Assembly (NCBI RefSeq): GCF_040436345.1
Contig: NC_133237.1
Location: forward strand, 27,110,361 to 27,174,360
Length of the DNA stretch: 64,000 bases
Direction: 5' to 3'
Source: Pagrus major
Taxonomy: Eukaryota > Chordata > Actinopteri > Spariformes > Sparidae
Shown: in pieces, positions 43,562 to 64,000 of the stretch
Numbering within the stretch: position 1 is the first letter of the stretch
How the letters are laid out: each line of letters starts with the position of its first letter
Made by a program: the position numbers and the translations under genes
The notes under the pieces: model-generated
Told to the model about the DNA's origin: nothing
The model's input: only the letters and a program-made list of their open reading frames with translations
Databases searched by the model: none

Positions 43562-46500
43562 TCAGTACAGTCTGAGTGAGCAGCAGTCTGTCTCCCAGCG
43601 CCTCACCGTCCACAGCAGCCTGTCTCTGGACCGTCTGCTGGGACTCCCTGGACCGGCCGTCTGCCTCTGTTCACCTGCATATAATAACACATTTTATTTA
43701 CATAGTGCTTTTCATGGTATTAAAAGACACTTTACATATTTTCTTAACAATAGTTTAATATATCTATATATATACAAACTCATACACCAGTCCTACTCAA
43801 CTGGTGGCCCGTGGCCGACTGCAGCCTTTAACAATCTCATTCTGGCCCTTTGATCCAGACCCTGACTGAGATATTATCAGGATATATCACAGATATATTG
43901 TTGTCATGTCAGTGTGTTTTTTTGTTGTTATTTTAGTATTTGTTGTATTTTTCCAAATAATGTTATATACATTTTTATTTTTGGTTTCTGTAATGGAGGG
44001 GGGGTCTGTGGTCCGTGGACCTCTCCTGACACATCTGTTATTTTTTTCATCTTCTGATTTTATGTGTGCAAATAAAATAAAATATAAATAAGTAAATAAA
44101 TAAATTCCCAGTGAAGTTTACAGTTTCAGTGCACTGTTCTCATTTTAGACAATTATTGCCAAACTATAAAATATAGTTACATATAATTTCTATATTTTAT
44201 ATTGCAAAACATTTGTTACGTATATATTCTGTGTTTGTGAGAATATCCGTCGACACATCGATATAATAATTTTTCCATTCCGCAATATTGATATCGGCAT
44301 CAGCGCCAAAAATACCAGAATCAGTCATTAGTAGTTTCATTAGTTATATCTCTTATTTCATTCACCCAGGCTGTTTAATCAGAGGGAAGTTAGGAGAGGA
44401 AATAAGGTGCATTTTTTATTTTTAACTGCACTTTTGTCTACATAATGATTGTTTTTCAGTTGAGGAGAGGAGAAAAAAGAGTAAAGTGAAGACCCTTGAT
44501 CCAGCCCTGCAGAGTGAGTGCTGTGTGATCCTTTATCACAGTATGTGTTACTTGATTGTGATATAGTACACTTTCTGGAAAATCAATTGATAAATTATGG
44601 ATCAAATGTCCAGATTAGAAAAAGTAGAAAATGCAACGCTGCTCATTGATTGATAATAACTAATATTCTGTGTGAGGCAGTTCCTCACTGTGGCCACTGG
44701 AGGGCAGGATTATAAACACATTCAGGTCAGCGCCCCCAAAACAAACAAGCACTTCCTGTAAATACTTTTTAAATAAAACAATAAAAAGTGACAGCAATGT
44801 TTTTAATATTATCAAAGTGAATAAAATATTCATAAATTAATATTTATTCAAGGGCAGTTTGGTGGAATGAATTACACGCAGGGTTTATATTGTTTAATAA
44901 CAAAGTGTTTATTATAACTACGACTGTTGACACATAATAGGTAAAATTATAATGGTAATAATCATCATCTTATTCCAACTGAAGAGTGAGTTGAAGTGAA
45001 ACCTTCTTCAACAGACTCATGTTTGAATAATTTAGGTGAAATTTAAGACATCCAGAGTGACTGTGGACTTATTGATCACCCTGGATGTCATGTAAATATT
45101 GTCTGAACCAAAATCAATCACAGGTTATAAATGTTTTCTTTTTCCTCACTACTTTTCGAGTGAGACACTACACACCTGTGATCGCACAAGTGTAGATGTT
45201 TTGATGCTTAAATCTGTGTATTGATCACACTACCTGTCAGGATGTTGTGATGGTGCCACTGTGTCGGTCTGCCACCTGCCAGCCGTGGTGAGCCGTCAGT
45301 GACGGGGAGCGTGTGCTCTGTTCTGTGGGTGGTCCGGTACTCAGGTGGATCCTGTGAGTTGGTGATCTCTCTGACGGCCTGCCCACTGTGATACCGAGCC
45401 CAGTTTTCCTTCTTCGGGTCGGTCCTCTGGAGAGAGACGTAGGTACTGAAAGGTTTGACGGACCCGGACGTGACAGGTCACAGGTGTTTTGTTTCTTAAA
45501 AAGAGATTTTATTTACAGAATGAACTAACTGTGGTGGATGAAGCTATTTTTTGGAGTTCTGGTGTTTCTGTGAACAGCCAGAAAGCAACATGTCACACCA
45601 CATCCTGTCAAGAGAAAGACTGATACAGGGCTGACGAGGCTGATCTATTATTGATTAAGGGTGGCCTGTGGAGTTTTTTGTAAACAAACAAAAGTTATAG
45701 CTACATTCAGTGTTACTCAACAACACGTATTGTGTGTATCCTTGTGTCAGAAAAAGTGAAAGTAAATGAGTTGAATGATAATTGGCCGGGACGATTGTTG
45801 GATCATTTCTCTAATTATCAGAATCTTTTTCTAATTTTTGTTTTTTTTATTTGATTGCCAATGAATTAATTTAAAAATGCTCTAAACTTTGGCTCTGATG
45901 CAGTTTGAAAACAAATCCCATACAATCAGAAAAACCAGAAGTGTGACTATAAAATCTACAAGAATCAATTTCAAGATTTCATCACAGAAAGAATCAACAA
46001 GCTAAAAGTTGTCTGAAGCCATAAAACACATTAAGGGACACGTGTGGTGACTGTGATGCATTCTGATGTCACATGTTGAGTTTAGCAGCCGTACCGCTGT
46101 GATGCGTTTGGGCCCGTGCACTTCTTTACTGTGTGACTGCAGCTGACTCTGAGGCGGGTCCGTGCTGTCACTCAGGTCCAGGTGTGCATGGTGCTGTGAG
46201 GGGAAGCTGGGATCCCTCAGATAAAAGATTACAGGACGTCCGTCAGAAGACCTCCCAGAATAACTCTGACCAACACAAAGACACAAAAAGATGGAGACTG
46301 AGAACCATCCTCGATGGATCCATCCGACTCCAGGATCAGTTGTTAACAGCGGGCTGACCTGGTTGTGGGTGGTGGTGTAGCAGGGTGCCATGTCACCCAA
46401 GTGTATCGTGCTCTGATGCAGATGCCTCGGTCTGGTGATCTTTGCTTTGCTTTGACAGCGACAACTATGGCGGGTCAGCCTCTGGTCCATCAGACTGTTC

Positions 46501-47101
46501 ATGTCGACACCTCAGCCGAAGCTCCTGAGGATTTCTGTTCTTCTCCGGACTGAAGTATGAAACAGATGATACAACAAATGGGTGCACAGAGAAAGAGACG
46601 CGTACATACATCGTACATCTTAATAATCTGACACTCGAAACAATCTGCTCCTTGTTGTTCAGCTAAACTTAGAAAAAGTTTCTTGCAGCTCAACCGATTC
46701 ACTCAGTTCTTGTGCTATTTCTCACAACAATATTTTACAAGTGGAGTCTCAACAGTCCAGTTAAGTGATGCTCACTCTGCTCAGCTTGATTTGTGTCCCG
46801 ATGATCCACATGAACCAGAACCTCAGTGCAGATTTTTCTCTGACTGAGGTTGCGTATGTAAAGAATAAAGAGAAAGTTAAACCCACATGAAGAAATTAAG
46901 TAAATCAGTGACGATACCTCCCTCACCTGCCCGGCTGTCGCTCACCTGAGACCAGTCAGGCTGCTTCTGTGGAAACTGTTGTCACGGTTACGAGAAAACA
47001 AAAACGCTGCAGGATGAATTTCAAACATTCACATTATAAATGGATCCAAGTTTCCTTAATACCTTCTTATTGTGGACATTATCACAGAGTCTGGACTGCA
47101 T
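43562..47101 (-). CDS. Unidentified multi-exon gene, provisional model
   Basis: I do not recognise this gene. Minus-strand segments bounded by splice signals, in order: 47101-47063 (ATG, MQSRLCDNVHNKK, donor GTATTA), 46975-46946 (FPQKQPDWSQ), possibly part of 46558-46515, a segment ending at donor 46359 (containing ITRPRHLHQSTIHLGDMAP and CYTTTHNQ), 46265-46095 (57 codons, with GRPVIFYLRDPSFPSQHH), 45445-45234 (71 codons, with KKENWARYHSGQAVREIT and EYRTTHRTEHTLP), and 43674-43562 (NILTGE joins across the last intron; ends SLRLY). The repeated Y-x-T-T-H pattern and NILTGE motif remind me of small ciliary or sperm microtubule proteins, but that is only an impression. The 46095 donor leaves phase 0 while 45445 needs two bases, so an exon is missing or an edge is wrong. 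It shares its upstream region with fus, head-to-head. Confidence 0.45.
43780..44040. repeat. Possible hAT-like repeat remnant
   Basis: CTACTCAACTGGTGGCCCGT resembles the CAGGGGTGCTCAACTGGTGG ends of some fish hAT elements, and GTCTGTGGTCCGTGGACC lies near the other end. It is degenerate and falls inside the last intron of the unidentified gene. Confidence 0.25.
44691..44707 (+). promoter_or_regulatory. CTCF-like binding site
   Basis: TGGCCACTGGAGGGCAG matches the CTCF core on the + strand in the same orientation as the site at 99-117. It lies in the last intron of the unidentified gene, 3.3 kb from the fus start codon. Confidence 0.5.
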
Positions 47102-47149
47102 TGTTCTGTCCCACTGGATAATCTACATAAATAAAAGCTACTCATATTT

Positions 47150-47290
47150 AATGGTGAAAGTAACTAAGTACATTTACCTCGGTACAATTTTCTCCTCCTG
47201 CTGCTGTACTTGCTGATTATCTGTTATTTTATACTTCTGCTGCACCAAAATCCAGAGGATATTCATAAATATATAGTAAATATTGTTCTC
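47150..47290 (+). repeat. Dispersed AAGTACATTTACTC-type repeat, fragment
   Basis: GGTGAAAGTAACTAAGTACA and TTACCTCGGTACAATTT, then TATTTTATACTTCTGCTGCA, match the 5' half of the element at 20246. The internal part is interrupted or diverged. Confidence 0.55.
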
Positions 47291-47361
47291 CACTTCACTT
47301 ATCAGGTACAGAATTTACTGACTTCTGTTTACATGTTAATAATGACTAAATAATATATATT

Positions 47362-47650
47362 GGTAATACTTTATAATATCTATCATATCGTTAAAATTAA
47401 CAATTATATACAATAAATGGCAAATTTATAGTTAATTAAACTGTATTTCACTGTTAACAAGCCATGAAATGCTTTTATAAACTATTTGTTCACAATTATT
47501 TATTGGAAAGTTGTTGTTTTTACCCTTTACAATTATTTAATAAATGTCTTATGAATCATTTTATTGTTTCTTAACAGTAAAATGACTTAACTAAATCTAA
47601 TCAACTATAAATTTACCAATTATTAATGGTGGTTATTATAAAGTGTTACT
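47362..47650. mobile_element. 289-bp MITE with GGTAACACTTTATAATA-type inverted ends
   Basis: The left end reads GGTAATACTTTATAATATC. The right end, read on the minus strand, is AGTAACACTTTATAATAACC, giving inverted repeats of about 17 bp with one or two mismatches. The inside is AT-rich and noncoding. Repeats ending in AGTGTTACC are abundant in fish genomes. It sits in the spacer shared by the unidentified gene and fus. Confidence 0.6.
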
Positions 47651-47921
47651 CAGGTCACTAAGGTTTTTTTAGCATAGAAATAAGTTTAAATAAGTTTAAT
47701 AAATGTATTTCAAAATGTGTCATATTTGTTCAGACTGTAAGCCACTACTGGTCAGTCAGAATGCAGATAAATGCATTTATTCATGCTGCAGTCTTCAGGG
47801 TGTTCTGGGCTCAGTTCTGCTGAAGTTCTGGCTCTGGACCTTCATTGATGAGAACACAGGGACGCTGTCGCCCCCGTGTGGTCGCAGGAGGAACTGCAGG
47901 CGTGGACCGCTGCATCCATCT

Positions 47922-47951
47922 TCCTCCTCCTCCTCCTCCTCCTCCTCCTCG
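47922..47951. repeat. (TCC)n microsatellite in the fus promoter/5' region
   Basis: About nine TCC units lie about 70-100 bp upstream of the fus start codon. A homopurine/homopyrimidine tract here could adopt non-B DNA; this is inference. Confidence 0.75.
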
Positions 47952-48018
47952 GCTCGGTCCATAAACAGCTGCTCGATACATTTCTTCTACAGTTAAAGGC
48001 TGTTTCTCGTACGTCGAA

Positions 48019-62046
<14,028 letters not shown>

Positions 62047-62115
62047 CACACCCTTTAAGGACAAACTCTCACCTCATCCCACCTCGGTACAGATACCATG
62101 TGTGAACCGTCGTCC

Positions 62116-62147
62116 ACACCGGGCCCGGCCCACACCGGGCCCGGCCC
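62116..62147 (+). repeat. fus: Perfect 16-bp tandem duplication in fus 3' UTR
   Basis: CACACCGGGCCCGGCC occurs twice in a row, 70 nt after the fus stop. Each unit holds the palindrome CCGGGCCCGG, so the RNA could fold strongly. Confidence 0.85.
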
Positions 62148-62299
62148 ACACCTTCACCTTTTATATAACTGTGTAAACTCTGATCCTCTTTATTCAGTGT
62201 GAAGAAAAATGTCTGTCCCTGTTTTGTTTTGTTTTTTTGTGTTTGCTCTCTAGCCACTTCCTTCTTCTGCTCAGTGGGGCCTCATTTAGAAAAACTAGA

Positions 62300-62455
62300 G
62301 TGGATGTTCATAGAGCGTATACCTCCGCCAAAACTTTCCTGGATCTGTTTATTCGTCCGGATCCACTCCAAGAGTTAACGGTGTCTATTCCATCCTCCAA
62401 CCAAATTTTGTGGAAATCCCTTCAGTAGTTTTCACGGCAGGATTACATGTAAGAG
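62300..62455 (-). repeat. Dispersed CTCTGCCAACGAGGTT-type repeat, reverse copy
   Basis: On the minus strand it reads TGTAATCCTGCCGTGAAAAC, TACTGAAGGGATTTCCACAA and AATTTGGTTGGAGGATGGAA, with CGGAGGTATACGCTC at the far end. It is the same family as 39139-39420 and lies within the fus 3' UTR. Confidence 0.6.
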
Positions 62456-62718
62456 CAGCAACTAACTGTTTTCATCCTTAATAAATCTGCAGCATCACTC
62501 TCACAATTCAGTTCACTCTCTGGTTCTTACTATTTTCACTCAAATCTTTAGCATGTTGTGGGAAAAGATCTTTATGATCAAGTAAAATCCACTTTTGTAA
62601 ATGAGGTCACATGTCTCTGCAGAGGTTCAGACAGAACTGTTGTTAGTGTATTTATTATTTATGAGTTGTTTTGTATTGTGCACATGATGGTTTTCAAATG
62701 AAAGTGTTGATAAAACCA

Positions 62719-62724
62719 AATAAA
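62719..62724 (+). terminator. fus: fus polyadenylation signal
   Basis: AATAAA lies 673 nt past the stop codon and is followed by GTGTCTGTGG, a good downstream element. An earlier AATAAA near 62481 may also be used. Confidence 0.6.
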
Positions 62725-62749
62725 GTGTCTGTGGTTCTTGTTCACTTCA

Positions 62750-64000
62750 TATTTGTACATTGAATGTTTTTCTGCAGAGTTATTTAGTGAGCTCAGATGA
62801 AAGGAGACACGGCAGCTCCAACACGCTCGTGTTCCTCTTTGTTTCAGCTGTCCATTAAACTGACTGAAGCAGTGGTATTTTAATGCTTGCCTCATACATC
62901 AGTTGTGTACAAATGTTGTTCCAATAACTGGATGAACAAGTAGTTCATCCACAATAAGTCCTCCTATTCATCTATCAACATGTCAGCGCCTCTGGTTTCC
63001 TTTGTACACGGTAGGTTTTGGCTTTTGACACGTTCTGTGAATAGCACTCCTGTTCAGATTTGACATATTGCTTATACAGTCACATTATCCTTGTGTCATC
63101 TTAATGCTGTTACTGGAACGTTTTATAGTTTCTATTTACTTTAAAGGTATGTCTGAGAAAATACCTCCTAACAATGCTGCTGGCAGTTGTTACAGTCTAC
63201 ATCATTTCAGTTGTTCCCGCCCAACACTGATGCAAAGATAAATCCATGTCAAAACCATTTCAGGTCTTAAGTACAATAGCTGATTCTCCAGTTCAGGGAA
63301 AAGGTTTCTGTGACAAAAATTAATTAATGTGTCGCATCAGTCTTCAATTTGATGAACAGAAAAATAAACTCAAAAGTTTAATACACACAGATCTGTTAAC
63401 AGAGGAGATCCTGGTACAGGCTCACAAACATACAGTTTCATTAGGTGGAATTTTCTATTGTTATCACAGCTCTGGTTAAGGTTAGGGAAACATCACGGTT
63501 TGGCTCGTTATACCTGTTTTGGTCGCCATGATCACGGATGAAACTTTCTTCAGGTTTCCTGAACAAACACAGGAACCAGCTGGAAATCTCCACAGGTGCG
63601 ACTCAAACTGCGGTCAGCCGTTTGTCAGCCTTGTTGGCTGTAATAACAACAACTGGTTTCTCTAGAAACTTGTTTTAAGGTAAGTTATTTTAACTCTGTA
63701 CTGTATAATCATCCAACTCAACATTTCGAGTTGAAATTAAAGTTTAATTAAAGTTTTTTACTGCAGACTTCAAAGTTCCCTAAAATGTCATTTCTGCAAA
63801 TCAACGCGTGCTGATGTTTTAATATCAACTGAATGAAGGAGGACATGACCCGCTGTATCAGACAGTCAGACTCTGCAGGAGGGGAGGAGACAAAGAAACT
63901 GCTGTTGGCTGCTAGTTGATGAAATCCTGCCAACCAGCAGGTTCAGGTCACACAGTCAGCTGCCACAGTAACCCAGCCAGAGTTTAAGTTTCCTCCTCAG
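62750..64000. other. Spacer to the right edge
   Basis: The stretch is AT-rich with only short chance frames. I see no exon, RNA gene or clear repeat. Confidence 0.4.

Larger units (their letters stand above)
47110..48018. promoter_or_regulatory. fus: Spacer and promoter upstream of fus
   Basis: The segment separates two divergent start codons, 47101 on the minus strand and 48019 on the plus strand. It carries two repeats (47150-47290 and 47362-47650) and then a GC-richer last 150 bases with the (TCC)n run. The fus promoter is probably in the last 300 bases. Confidence 0.45.

Noticed and set aside
43494-43853. 119-aa plus-strand frame
   Set aside because: It covers the last exon of the minus-strand unidentified gene in antisense and continues into repeat-like sequence; no start context or family resemblance.
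46002-46502. A single 166-aa minus-strand open frame read as an intronless gene
   Set aside because: A donor at 46358 and an acceptor at 46267 lie inside it and the intervening stretch is less peptide-like. It is better read as two exons of a larger gene with an in-frame intron.
47864-47884. Weak CTCF-like match on the minus strand upstream of fus
   Set aside because: Two core positions differ from the consensus, so I did not count it as a site convergent with 44691.

Overview
The window is vertebrate nuclear DNA, almost certainly from a ray-finned (teleost, probably percomorph) fish. The genes are made of short coding exons with GT-AG introns. Five encoded proteins are clear orthologues of human ANAPC2, RAB35, SRRM2, ARL6IP1 and FUS. 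The introns and spacers carry many dispersed repeats that I recognise from fish genomes. I saw no bacterial features, CRISPR array, or rRNA or tRNA gene. All family calls come from memory of the human proteins and of fish repeats; no search was run.

Layout. 1-577: promoter-like sequence with ETS and CTCF motifs. 578-7586 (+): anapc2, 14 coding exons, 815 aa. 10813-17243 (-): rab35, 6 coding exons, 209 aa, tail-to-tail with anapc2. 17244-22230: spacer with a CpG-dense island near 19.4-19.7 kb and a dispersed repeat. 22583-31672 (-), with a noncoding first exon near 32.8-32.98 kb: srrm2, 13 coding exons, about 1,340 aa, including a 2,120-nt RS-rich exon. 33759-41369 (+): arl6ip1, 6 exons, 203 aa, head-to-head with srrm2 across a promoter carrying a CRE and a near-perfect ZNF143/THAP11 site. 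43562-47101 (-): an unidentified multi-exon gene, probably real but not fully assembled. 48019-62046 (+): fus, 15 exons, 548 aa, head-to-head with the unidentified gene. 62047-64000: fus 3' UTR and spacer.

The genes are mostly housekeeping: a ubiquitin-ligase subunit, an endosomal GTPase, a spliceosome scaffold, an ER-shaping protein and an RNA-binding protein. There is no operon-like logic, but SRRM2, ARL6IP1 and FUS all lie on human 16p, so the cluster probably keeps an ancestral linkage block.

The most interesting points are: (1) a ~135-bp inverted-repeat pair flanking the giant srrm2 exon, able in principle to pair in pre-mRNA; (2) the unidentified gene between arl6ip1 and fus; (3) fus exon 7, which is 35 nt and sits between very long introns, the arrangement used for autoregulation in mammals; (4) a +1 reading-frame offset in a late srrm2 exon at an A5 run; (5) several complete short DNA transposons with visible terminal repeats.
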